Below, piece by piece: positions 16,186-23,246 of a DNA stretch of 25,332 bases (the stretch's first letter is position 1; the number at the start of each line of letters is the position of its first letter). Origin of the DNA: QYOJ01 sp043810345 (GTDB lineage Bacteria; Bacteroidota; Bacteroidia; Bacteroidales; FEN-979); contig JBDROF010000020.1 of the NCBI GenBank assembly GCA_043810345.1, positions 1 through 25,332 on the forward strand, written 5' to 3'. The notes beneath the pieces were generated by a model, which made no database searches, was not told the DNA's origin, and worked only from the letters and a program-made list of their open reading frames with translations. The translations under genes were made by a program, and so were the position numbers.

Positions 16186-16943
16186 TAACGCTGGTCACCC
16201 GGTTTTATTATGGATTTCCGCAGCAAAGGTAATTCTTTTTCGGCGCAATAAAGGGTAACGATACCTCCTGATAAAGGGAGCTGCCGAAGCTTTTGAAGTC
16301 CTTGCTCCCGCAGGATGGCGAGGAAGGTTTCACCACTGGGGAAGGAGGCTACCGTCTCCGGAAGGTAGGTATAGGCATGCTGGTGCCTGGATATCAGCTT
16401 CCCAAGGAGTGGAATGATCCCTTTAGAATACAAGGTGTAGAGTGGTTTCATCGGGTACCTGTCAGGATAAGAGAATTCAAGGATCAGCATCAGTCCTCCG
16501 GGTTTCATGACCCGTTTCATCTCCTGCAAACCCTTCTTCAGCTCTTCGAAATTGCGGACACCGAAAGCGACCATGACCACGTCGAAACTATTCTCTTCAA
16601 AGGGGATCCGCTCGGCCTCCCCTTCCCGGAAAGAGATGATGTCCGCAACTCCTTTTAAAACCGTTTTTCTCCGTCCCACCGCCATCATGGAAAGAGAGAT
16701 GTCGATCCCTTCGATGTGAGCCGGATGGAGTTTTGAAACAGCGATGGCGAGGTCTCCTGTTCCGGTTGCTACATCCAGTATATGAAGCGAGGTCAGTTGG
16801 TGGTTGAACCTCTTCCGGATCTCCTCAACGACCCGTCTTCTCCAGCGGTGATCGATTCCAAAGGATAGGAGGTGGTTCAGCAAATCATATCGCGGGGAGA
16901 TTTCATCGAACATGGTCCGAACTGATTCTCTGGGGGGTGACAT
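16185..16943 (-). CDS. ubiE: Demethylmenaquinone/ubiquinone methyltransferase
   Basis: A SAM-dependent C-methyltransferase that completes menaquinone (MenG activity; Bacteroidota use menaquinone). The 252 residues carry the UbiE signature YDLLNHLLSFGIDHRWRR (19-36), motif I LDVATGTGDLA (56-66), FDVVMVAFGVRNF and LKPGG-like MKPGGLMLILEF. The second family signature is PLLGKLISRHQHAYTYLPETVASFP. The start ATG at 16941-16943 lies 18 nt after the tsf stop, and the TAG stop overlaps the porT GTG. It could equally be called menG; the quinone is inferred from the phylum. Confidence 0.95.
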   Translation of the reverse strand: MSPPRESVRTMFDEISPRYDLLNHLLSFGIDHRWRRRVVEEIRKRFNHQLTSLHILDVATGTGDLAIAVSKLHPAHIEGIDISLSMMAVGRRKTVLKGVADIISFREGEAERIPFEENSFDVVMVAFGVRNFEELKKGLQEMKRVMKPGGLMLILEFSYPDRYPMKPLYTLYSKGIIPLLGKLISRHQHAYTYLPETVASFPSGETFLAILREQGLQKLRQLPLSGGIVTLYCAEKELPLLRKSIIKPGDQR

Positions 16944-16961
16944 AGGACAGATGATCTCTTT

Positions 16962-17795
16962 CTATGGGCCTAACTGCAAACGTTTAAAGGCGATCACCTT
17001 CAGCTCTTTATCGTGTTCACTGATGTACTGACCAACACTCTTCTTGTTATCCTTGATAAATTCCTGGTTAAGCAGGGTATTCTCCTTAAAGAATTTGTTT
17101 AATTTCCCCATGGCGATCTTCTCCAGTAACTCTTCCGGTTTTCCCTCCTGTCTGGCCTGTTCCTTACCGATTTCGATCTCCCGGTCTACGATGGTTTGAT
17201 CTACATCCTCCTTACTGATTGCAACCGGATTCATGGCAGCCACCTGCATGGCGATTTCGCGTCCAAGTTCTTCGATGCCGCCGACCCCTTTTTTATTGAA
17301 ACCTACGAGGGTGGCGAGCCTGTTCCCATGATGGTTATATGCGAATACGATGGGAGCTTCAATGGATTCAAAGGCTGCTACCTGCATCTTTTCACCGGTT
17401 TTGCTCCGCAACTCATTGAGTTTTTCTTCCACGGTGAGTGTTCCGATTTTCATCGGAAGCAGCGCTGAAGCTTCTGTCAGTTTGTGTTGAATTCCCAGAT
17501 CCAGAAGCTCCCTGGTGAACTGAATGAACTCTTCGTTTTTTCCTACGAAATCGGTTTCACAACTGACCATGACAACGGCACCAAATCCCTTATCCCCGGT
17601 GGTTTTTGCAACAACGAAACCTTCATTTGCTTCCCGGTCGGCCCGCTTGGTGGCCACTTTCTGTCCCTTTTTCCGCAGGTAATCTATGGCCTGTTCGAAG
17701 TCGCCATTGCTCTCCTGCAAGGCCTTTTTGCAATCCATCATTCCAGCGCCGGTCATTTGGCGCAACTTATTAACATCTGCTGCTGTAATGTTCAT
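16962..17795 (-). CDS. tsf: Elongation factor Ts
   Basis: The guanine-nucleotide exchange factor for EF-Tu. The N-terminal UBA-like module is MNITAADVNKLRQMTGAGMMDCKKAL, and the core begins with VSCETDFVGKNEEF. The C-terminal dimerisation region ends in KVIAFKRLQLGP. At 277 residues it matches the Bacteroidota length. A TTG at 17799-17801 extends the frame by two residues, but the ATG at 17793-17795 fits the family. It lies 126 nt behind rpsB with a heptamer array in the gap, and 18 nt ahead of ubiE. Confidence 0.97.
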   Translation of the reverse strand: MNITAADVNKLRQMTGAGMMDCKKALQESNGDFEQAIDYLRKKGQKVATKRADREANEGFVVAKTTGDKGFGAVVMVSCETDFVGKNEEFIQFTRELLDLGIQHKLTEASALLPMKIGTLTVEEKLNELRSKTGEKMQVAAFESIEAPIVFAYNHHGNRLATLVGFNKKGVGGIEELGREIAMQVAAMNPVAISKEDVDQTIVDREIEIGKEQARQEGKPEELLEKIAMGKLNKFFKENTLLNQEFIKDNKKSVGQYISEHDKELKVIAFKRLQLGP

Positions 17796-17846
17796 AATCA
17801 ATAATTTCTATATTCGAAAATCAAAAAACTTAATTGATCAATAACA

Positions 17847-17902
17847 CTGTCTGTTGTCAGTTATCAGTTGTCAATTCCGTGATTCGTATTTCATATTTCG
17901 AA
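17847..17902 (-). repeat. Composite heptamer array between rpsB and tsf
   Basis: Plus-strand units of exactly 7 nt are CTGTCTG, TTGTCAG, TTATCAG, TTGTCAA, TTCCGTG, ATTCGTA, TTTCATA and TTTCGAA. As at 9962-10060, a TTGTC-type block is followed by a CGT-type block, so both arrays show the same order behind the upstream gene (secA or rpsB). The segment TTTCATATTTCG is shared exactly with the array at 20874-20922. Confidence 0.75.
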
Positions 17903-17921
17903 TCGCGGATCCCTGATCGCT

Positions 17922-18845
17922 CTAACGCCTGGATCTTCCGACTGGTTTAGTGATCCGTTTCCGCGGGGTTTTAAGGGAATCGGATTCTGTGTCGCCAGTT
18001 CCTTTCACTTTGGGGACTTTTGTATCCACAAAATCCTTGCGTATAACTTTGATGGTTTCTTCGATCTCTTCCTCATCTTCGCCCTCCTTGCTGGTTTCAA
18101 AATCCTCCTCTCTAGCCTCATCCAGTTCATCTTCCGCAGCTTTCTTGTCGCGATCGAGTTTGCGTTCAACCAGTCCTTCTTCGATGGCATGGACCATGAT
18201 CTCTATGATCAACGAGATTGATTTGGAGGCATCATCGTTAGCGGGAATCGGAAAATCAACCAGGCGCGGATCCGAGTTGGTATCCACGATGGCAAAGGTG
18301 GGGATGTTGAGCTTCCGGGCTTCCGCTAATGCGATGTGCTCCTTCAGGATGTCCACGATAAAGAGGGCTGCAGGAAGCCGGTTCAGATCGGCAATACTTC
18401 CCAGGTTCTTTTCCAGCTTCGCCCGTTCACGGGTGATGGTAAGTCGCTCTTTTTTAGAGAGGTTAGCATAAGAGGGACTGCTCATCAGTTTATCGATGGA
18501 GGTCATTTTCCGGACTGCTTTGCGAATGGTCGCAAAGTTGGTCAGCATTCCACCAGGCCAGCGTTCAGTCATATAGGGCATATTGACCTGTTTGACCTTT
18601 TCAGCCACCAGATCTTTGGCTTGTTTTTTCGTGGCCACAAAGAGGATCTTTTTGCCCGATTTGGTGATCTGCTTCATGGCAGAGGCCGCTTCGTCGATCT
18701 TGGCGATGGTCTTATAGAGATCGATGATGTGGATCCCGTTTCGTTCCATGAAAATATAGGGGGCCATGCTCGGGTTCCATTTCCGCTTCAGGTGACCGAA
18801 GTGAACACCGGCATCAAGCAATTCATTAAATGTCGTTCTCGGCAT
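17922..18845 (-). CDS. rpsB: 30S ribosomal protein S2 with long acidic tail
   Basis: The core (about 1-225) is standard S2: LLDAGVHFGHLKRKWNPSMAPYIF, GKKILFVATKKQAKD, ERWPGGMLTNFATIRK and FAIVDTNSDPRLVDFPIPANDDA. The remaining 80 or so residues form a charged extension, very acidic in the middle (EDELDEAREEDFETSKEGEDEEEIEE) and basic at the end (KTPRKRITKPVGRSRR). Bacteroidota S2 proteins often carry such tails, of unknown function. The ATG at 18843-18845 gives MPRTTFNELLDAG. It lies 17 nt behind rpsI. Confidence 0.97.
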   Translation of the reverse strand: MPRTTFNELLDAGVHFGHLKRKWNPSMAPYIFMERNGIHIIDLYKTIAKIDEAASAMKQITKSGKKILFVATKKQAKDLVAEKVKQVNMPYMTERWPGGMLTNFATIRKAVRKMTSIDKLMSSPSYANLSKKERLTITRERAKLEKNLGSIADLNRLPAALFIVDILKEHIALAEARKLNIPTFAIVDTNSDPRLVDFPIPANDDASKSISLIIEIMVHAIEEGLVERKLDRDKKAAEDELDEAREEDFETSKEGEDEEEIEETIKVIRKDFVDTKVPKVKGTGDTESDSLKTPRKRITKPVGRSRR

Positions 18846-18862
18846 AATGGTAAAATAAAATA

Positions 18863-19249
18863 TTAGCGTTTGCTGAATTGGAATCTTTTCCGGGCTTTCT
18901 TCTGCCCGTATTTCTTGCGTTCCACCATCCTGGGATCTCTGCGCAGCAATCCTTTGGCTTTCAGGGCAGGACGCATCTCCTCATCGATCTTGCAAAGGGC
19001 ACGGGCCAGGGCAAGCGCCATCGCTTCCGACTGGCCTTTGACGCCACCTCCTTCGAGGTTGACCTTCACATCGTATTTTCCCATGGTCTCAGTCACCGTA
19101 AATGGTTCTGTAGCTTTGAACTGCAGGATGGAGGTCGGAAAATATTCCTTGAAATCCCGTCTGTTGACTGTGATGGTTCCCTGGCCGTCCCGGAGGTAGA
19201 TCCGTGCAATGGCAGTCTTTCTTCTGCCAATGGCATTAATAACTTCCAT
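18863..19249 (-). CDS. rpsI: 30S ribosomal protein S9
   Basis: The 128 residues include NAIGRRKTAIARIYL at the start, GGGVKGQSEAMALALARAL in the middle, and the conserved GLLRRDPRMVERKKYGQKKARKRFQFSKR end, whose Ser-Lys-Arg tail reaches the P-site tRNA. It starts 1 nt after the rplM stop, so it is translated from the same transcript. Confidence 0.98.
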   Translation of the reverse strand: MEVINAIGRRKTAIARIYLRDGQGTITVNRRDFKEYFPTSILQFKATEPFTVTETMGKYDVKVNLEGGGVKGQSEAMALALARALCKIDEEMRPALKAKGLLRRDPRMVERKKYGQKKARKRFQFSKR

Positions 19250-19250
19250 A

Positions 19251-19706
19251 TTACTTGATGGTATTTAAATTGATTTCTTTGGGTTGCTGTGCCTGGTGAG
19301 GATGATCGGGGCCGGCATACACATAGAGATTCCGGTACAGGGCGCTGCCCAGGCGGTTTTTGGGAAGCATCCCTTTCACAGCCAATTCAATGACAGCCCG
19401 TGGATTTTTCACCAGTAATTCCTGGGGGGTACGTTTCCGCTGACCGCCAGGATAACCGGAGTGACGTATGTACTCCTTATCAGTCAGCTTCTTGCCTGTA
19501 AGTTTGATTTTCCCGGCATTGATGATCACCACATTATCCCCACAATCCACATGTGGGGTGAAGTTGGGCTTCAGTTTACCTCTCAAAAGCATCGCTACTT
19601 TGGATGCCAATCGTCCCAGCACCTCGTCTTCTGCATTGATCAACACCCACTCCTTGTTCACCGTTTCCTTGTTGGCGCTGATGGTTTTGTAACTTAACGT
19701 ATTCAT
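19251..19706 (-). CDS. rplM: 50S ribosomal protein L13
   Basis: The 151 residues carry EWVLINAEDEVLGRLASKVAMLLRGK, VVIINAGKIKLTGKK, YIRHSGYPGG and GMLPKNRLG, all diagnostic of L13. It is the first gene of the minus-strand run (rplM-rpsI-rpsB-tsf-...), with a promoter-like element just upstream and a divergent truncated ATPase gene on the other side. The L13-S9 pair order is universal in bacteria. Confidence 0.98.
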   Translation of the reverse strand: MNTLSYKTISANKETVNKEWVLINAEDEVLGRLASKVAMLLRGKLKPNFTPHVDCGDNVVIINAGKIKLTGKKLTDKEYIRHSGYPGGQRKRTPQELLVKNPRAVIELAVKGMLPKNRLGSALYRNLYVYAGPDHPHQAQQPKEINLNTIK

Positions 19707-19728
19707 GGATTGCGTTTAAAAAGGGGTG

Positions 19729-19759
19729 CAAAGCTACGAGGAAAAAAGATATCAAACAA
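19729..19759 (-). promoter_or_regulatory. Promoter of the rplM run
   Basis: The minus strand has TAGCTTTG (19729-19736), 22 nt before the rplM ATG. Candidate -33 elements are CTTG/TTG at 19757-19759 (20-nt spacing) or TTTG at 19753-19756 (16-nt spacing). It would drive the ribosomal protein genes and perhaps the rest of the run. Confidence 0.55.
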
Positions 19760-19798
19760 GTAAACCTGTAACAAAGAGACAATATTTTTGCGTTATGA

Positions 19799-19827
19799 TT
19801 TGTTTTGTTACATTTTTGGTAACTTTG
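19799..19827 (+). promoter_or_regulatory. Promoter-like element before the headless ATPase
   Basis: TTTG (19799-19802) and TAACTTTG (19820-19827) are separated by 17 nt, 23 nt before the ATG at 19850. The spacing is slightly short but both boxes match. It suggests that the truncated gene may still be transcribed. Confidence 0.45.
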
Positions 19828-19849
19828 TTGTTTGGGTCATGGGGTCAAA

Positions 19850-20812
19850 ATGAATTCTTCGCTTCATACTTATTCCTTTGAACAGTTCCTCCGGGTTACG
19901 GGAGATAAGGAGTCGCTGGAACTGTACAGGGAAGTTCCCTTTCCAAATTACGGACATGAGAAACTATTGAAGCTTTTTCACCTTTATTGCCTGGTAGGGG
20001 GAATTCCTGAAGTGGTTGAACTTTTCCCGAAAATACAGGACATTCCCCGATTGGCTCCCCTCTATGAAGATCATCTTGAGGTGCTGTTTTCCAGAGCAGC
20101 ATCAATTCCCTATTCCCGGAAAACCCGCGAAAGGCTCGTCCAGATATACCAGGATGCCTTCCCCTTTGCAGCTACGCGGATCAGGTATCGGGGTTTCAGT
20201 GATCCGGAGTTCAAAAGCCGGGAAGTGGGAACCGCGTTTCAGCTCCTCGAGCAAAACGGGCTTATCCATCTGATCTATCCTACCACCCGAACCACCCTTC
20301 CCTGGAGGATCGATACCGGCCGGTCGCCCCGGATCCAGCTGCCGGATACCGGCCTGGTCAACTATTTCACAGGGATTCAGGAGGTGCTTGCAGATCAGGA
20401 GGATCTTTCGGCTGTCTTCAACCGGCAGATCTCCTTGCATATCGTTGCCCAGGAACTCATGAATTCAACGGAAACCGGAGAGACCGGCGAACCAACTCTC
20501 CATTTCTGGGTCAGAAATAAAACCCAATCTTCCGCTGAAGTGGACTTCGTGATCGACCACCAGGGGCTGATGATCCCGGTGGAAGTGAAACGGGGAGAGC
20601 CCGGGCGGCTGAGGTCGTTGCACCAGTTTATAGAGGCCTCATCCCATCCCTTCGCTGTCAGACTACATGCAGGTCCGTTGATGGTGAAGGAGGCCCGCAC
20701 CACTACAGGGAAGATTTTTTACCTCATGAGTCTCCCCTATTTCCTGGCGGGGAAGATCAGGGAGCACCTGGAGGGGTTCATGAAGTTTGTAGGTAGTGAG
20801 GTAGCGAGGTAG
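19850..20812 (+). pseudogene. DUF4143 protein lacking its AAA+ domain (5'-truncated)
   Basis: The frame encodes 320 residues from the ATG at 19850 (a TTG at 19832 is also possible). It begins at HTYSFEQFLRVTGD, the point that normally follows the AAA+ sensor region, so Walker A and B are missing. What remains is complete: the KLFHLYCLVGGIPEVV segment, a winged-helix-like region, the DUF4143 part (LPDTGLVNYFTG) and a PD-(D/E)XK-like core (SSAEVDFVIDHQGLMIPVEVKRG). The last codons (GSEVAR) and the TAG stop come from an 8-bp tandem repeat. It is a different lineage from the ATPase at 6701-7873. It is most simply a gene remnant next to rplM, but the intact 320-codon frame and the promoter-like boxes leave room for a functional stand-alone protein. 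Confidence 0.75.
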
Positions 20813-20856
20813 CGAGGTAGTAAGGTAGCGAGGTAGCGAGGTAGCGAAATGGCGAA
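20793..20856 (+). repeat. Octamer tandem array overlapping a stop codon
   Basis: Eight contiguous 8-nt units are GTAGTGAG, GTAGCGAG, GTAGCGAG, GTAGTAAG, GTAGCGAG, GTAGCGAG, GTAGCGAA and ATGGCGAA. The first units encode the end of the headless ATPase and supply its TAG stop (20810-20812). Confidence 0.9.
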
Positions 20857-20873
20857 ATATCTGTAGTCAGAGT

Positions 20874-20922
20874 TTTCGTATCTCGTGTTTCGTGTTTCGT
20901 GTTTCGTGTTTCATATTTCGTA
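20874..20922 (+). repeat. Heptamer array upstream of the membrane protein gene
   Basis: Seven contiguous 7-mers are TTTCGTA, TCTCGTG, TTTCGTG (three times), TTTCATA and TTTCGTA. It follows the octamer array after a short link (ATATCTGTAGTCAGAG) that resembles the TTGTCAG units at 17854-17867. It ends at the -7 box of the next gene. Confidence 0.88.
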
Positions 20923-20928
20923 ATTTTG
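20921..20928 (+). promoter_or_regulatory. Candidate -7 box of the membrane protein gene
   Basis: TAATTTTG matches TAnnTTTG, 15 nt before the ATG at 20944. The -33 position falls inside the heptamer array (TTTCGTG), which offers only a poor TTTG. Changes in array length would move sequence across this region. Confidence 0.4.
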
Positions 20929-20943
20929 GATTTTCGCAGTTCT

Positions 20944-21675
20944 ATGCCCAAAAGCACGTTGACCCGAATGATCCTCATCTCCCTGTTTGCTATCGCAATG
21001 GGGTTTCTGGAGAGTGCTGTGGTGGTTTATTTGCGGGCCATCTATTACCCTGAAGGATTTGCTTTTCCCCTCAAGATCATCGAAGGGCCGGTTGCCGTCA
21101 CCGAGATCATCCGGGAAGCGGCTACCCTGGTGATGCTGGCGACTGTCGCCATACTTGCTGCCCGCCGGTGGATTTTCCGGTTTGCCTGGTTCATCTACCT
21201 GTTTGCCATCTGGGATATCCTTTATTATATATTCCTGTGGCTGTTACTGGGATGGCCCGAATCACTGCTCACCTGGGACATCCTTTTCCTGATCCCGACT
21301 ATCTGGGTGGGGCCGGTACTTGCGCCGGTGATCAATTCACTCACGATGATCCTGCTGGCCCTGGTAATTATCGGGGCAGGTGAAATCCATGATCGGATAC
21401 GCCTCTCCTTTCTTGCATGGGGATGTCTGATTGCCGGATCCCTGATCACTATCCTGGCTTATGTCCACGATTACACCAGGTATATGCTGGAACGGTTCTC
21501 CCTGGCGGAATGGTACAGTTTGTCCAATCAAACGGAGGCGATGGCGCATGCAGCGCGATATGTGCCGGGTGGTTTTAACTGGCTGTTGTTCCTGGCCGGC
21601 ACCGGTTTATTTGTCCTGGCCATTTTACTGGTCATCCGGAGGAATTTCACCGGATTCGATAAGGACCGGGTTTAA
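20944..21675 (+). CDS. Conserved multi-pass membrane protein of unknown function
   Basis: The chosen ATG at 20944 gives MPKSTLTRMILISLFAIAMG, a sensible start into the first membrane helix. A GTG at 20899 extends the frame but lies inside a repeat. The 243 residues form about seven hydrophobic segments. Unusually many polar residues sit in or next to them: GFLESAVVVYLRAIYYPEGF, VTEIIREAATLVML, FIYLFAIWDILYYIFLWLLLGWPESLLTWD and PTIWVGPVLAPVINS. The wording of these segments looks conserved, as in a family I have seen in Bacteroidota without an assigned role; I cannot name a domain. It faces the T9SS propeller gene tail to tail with a 13-nt gap. A function cannot be proposed from context. Confidence 0.75.
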   Translation: MPKSTLTRMILISLFAIAMGFLESAVVVYLRAIYYPEGFAFPLKIIEGPVAVTEIIREAATLVMLATVAILAARRWIFRFAWFIYLFAIWDILYYIFLWLLLGWPESLLTWDILFLIPTIWVGPVLAPVINSLTMILLALVIIGAGEIHDRIRLSFLAWGCLIAGSLITILAYVHDYTRYMLERFSLAEWYSLSNQTEAMAHAARYVPGGFNWLLFLAGTGLFVLAILLVIRRNFTGFDKDRV

Positions 21676-21688
21676 CACATAGGTGATC

Positions 21689-23065
21689 TTACTTCTTAAT
21701 CAAGGTAAATGACCGCTGACTATAGTCTTCTACACTGAACAAATAAGCCCCTGCCGACAAATGACCCATTTCAATCGTTGAATTTTCCTTATTCAGTTTT
21801 CCTGTCATTACTGTTTTGCCCATTGGGTCGGTAATGGTATAAATCGAACCAATCAGACTTGCATTCACTTGAATATATACACTGTTGCTGACAGGATTTG
21901 GATAAACTTTAACCGGATTTTGTTCCACGACGTCGTTGATCCCAATAGGGCTCACGGTCAATAGGGCAACCGTAGAAGTATCGGAGCAGGAAAGACTGGT
22001 GACAATGCAACGGAATAGCTGATTGTTATTTGCAAGTGTGGCGTTTGAAACAGTCAAGGTGTCAATTGTTGCTCCACTATAAGGACCCGCATTGCTAATG
22101 TTCTGAAAACCTAAACCGGCATCTGTTTGCCATTGGTAACTAATATTAGTTCCCGCAACCTGAATAACAAATTGCGCCGTACCGCCAACGTTGACATGTT
22201 GGTTTGCCGGCTGACCAAGAATCGAAAAGCACGCCTTTATCAATACCGGACCGTGCGGTGAATCCAGCTGGGTGGTAATCAGGTTCTGAACGTTTGCCCC
22301 AAATAAATCACTCCGGAACACACGGTCAGCGGTCATATCTGAATAATAAACCAATGAGTTGGCGGTATCTACAAAAAATCCACCTGGTTGAAAGCTAAAG
22401 AGAAGATTGTTGTTTGTGCCGTCATAGTTTACCCTTCTGCAGGTGCCTCCATCGGCAAAATAGATCACGCCATTCTTGACATCCAGTCCCAGATATGCTG
22501 CATCACAGCCGGAAACGATGGTGGTGTTATTGGTTCCGTTCAGATCAATACGGTACAGACCTTTCGTGGCAGATATAATGTATTGTCCGTAAAACAAATA
22601 TCCGTGGATCAAATCAATATCCACATCCCCAACGTAACCGAGACCTGAGAGAAAGGTCACCTGGTTCGTTCCATCCAGGTTTGCACGAAAAATTTTGTTT
22701 TCCGGTGTGCTTCCCCAGTAAATATGTTCATTTACAGCGTCGACGGCAATTCCACTACTGTACCCGCCGGAAGGGTAAGAAACCAACGTTACGAAATCGC
22801 TGCCGTCATAATTCATGGAGTAAATACCCCAGTACCACGCCATGTAAATCTTCTCACGGATTGGGTCTACATCAGCATCATAAAATGACTGTGATAGTCC
22901 GCCAAGATTAATCGTATCCAAATTGCTTCCGTCGATATTGGCAATGACGATCTGCTGATTGTTATTGTCGCCTATAACCATTCTGTCGTATTGTGCATGG
23001 GCGCCTGTACTAACTAACAGGAGGGTGAGGATCCATTGAATCCGGTACTTTCTGATTGTTTTCAT
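21689..23065 (-). CDS. Secreted T9SS cargo protein with YWTD-like propeller and Ig-like domain
   Basis: The frame is open to 23122, but the ATG at 23063-23065 gives a signal peptide (MKTIRKYRIQWILTLLLVSTGAHAQ) and is preferred, giving 458 residues. A six-bladed propeller of LDL-receptor YWTD/NHL type fills about 26-275 with repeats such as IVIANIDGSNLDTINL, IYSMNYDGSDFVTL, IYWGSTPENKIFRANLDGTN and LYRIDLNGTNNT. An Ig-like domain (about 278-370, with SYQWQTDAG and LFRCIVTS) follows. The type A sorting domain (about 380-458) has VYPNPVSNSVYIQV and ends GAYLFSVEDYSQRSFTLIKK. It is expected at the surface or in the medium through SecA and the PorT-dependent system. The ligand is unknown. Base composition is more AT-rich than in the housekeeping run. 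Confidence 0.88.
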   Translation of the reverse strand: MKTIRKYRIQWILTLLLVSTGAHAQYDRMVIGDNNNQQIVIANIDGSNLDTINLGGLSQSFYDADVDPIREKIYMAWYWGIYSMNYDGSDFVTLVSYPSGGYSSGIAVDAVNEHIYWGSTPENKIFRANLDGTNQVTFLSGLGYVGDVDIDLIHGYLFYGQYIISATKGLYRIDLNGTNNTTIVSGCDAAYLGLDVKNGVIYFADGGTCRRVNYDGTNNNLLFSFQPGGFFVDTANSLVYYSDMTADRVFRSDLFGANVQNLITTQLDSPHGPVLIKACFSILGQPANQHVNVGGTAQFVIQVAGTNISYQWQTDAGLGFQNISNAGPYSGATIDTLTVSNATLANNNQLFRCIVTSLSCSDTSTVALLTVSPIGINDVVEQNPVKVYPNPVSNSVYIQVNASLIGSIYTITDPMGKTVMTGKLNKENSTIEMGHLSAGAYLFSVEDYSQRSFTLIKK

Positions 23066-23119
23066 ATCTATTTGATTTAAGATTTCCACTTGGGTCGATT
23101 TTGTTTGTATACACATGCT

Positions 23120-23169
23120 CATAACGGTTGGTGTATGGCGCGTTTTAATGCGCTATACACAGTGTTATA
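23120..23169 (-). repeat. Imperfect palindrome resembling an integron attC site
   Basis: On the plus strand, ATAAC (23121-23125) pairs with GTTAT (23164-23168). After unpaired GGTTG versus AGT, GTGTATGGCGC (23131-23141) pairs with GCGCTATACAC (23150-23160) with one G-T wobble, and the loop is GTTTTAAT. Outer box, unpaired spacer, inner stem and loop is the attC plan. The minus strand would read TTATAAC...GTTATGA. At about 50 nt it is shorter than classic attC sites, and the outer boxes match the RYYYAAC/GTTRRRY consensus poorly. There is no T-run, so it is not a good terminator. Confidence 0.45.
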
Positions 23170-23188
23170 AAATGTAAAATTTCTTGTC

Positions 23189-23221
23189 ATAAAATTCATT
23201 AACGAAATTGATGTGGATATT
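23189..23221. repeat. 33-bp direct repeat, copy 1
   Basis: This copy is identical to 24171-24203 at 32 of 33 positions and lies 25 nt behind the methyltransferase stop. On the minus strand it encodes the same last codons (Tyr-Pro-His-Gln-Phe-Arg-stop) as the dehydrogenase gene, but outside any gene. The one difference is a silent His codon change. Weaker similarity continues for about 19 nt past the stop side. Confidence 0.85.
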
Positions 23222-23246
23222 TTATCGAAGCAAACAACCAGATTTG

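Noticed and set aside
20899..20943. Upstream GTG start extending the membrane protein by 15 residues
   Set aside because: The extension is encoded by the heptamer array and the -7 box; the ATG at 20944 fits the first helix better.
23066..23122. Upstream start extending the propeller protein by 19 residues
   Set aside because: The extension precedes a clear signal peptide and runs into the palindrome.
23120..23169. Palindrome considered as a rho-independent terminator
   Set aside because: No T-run follows the stem on either strand and the outer arms are interrupted by unpaired bases.
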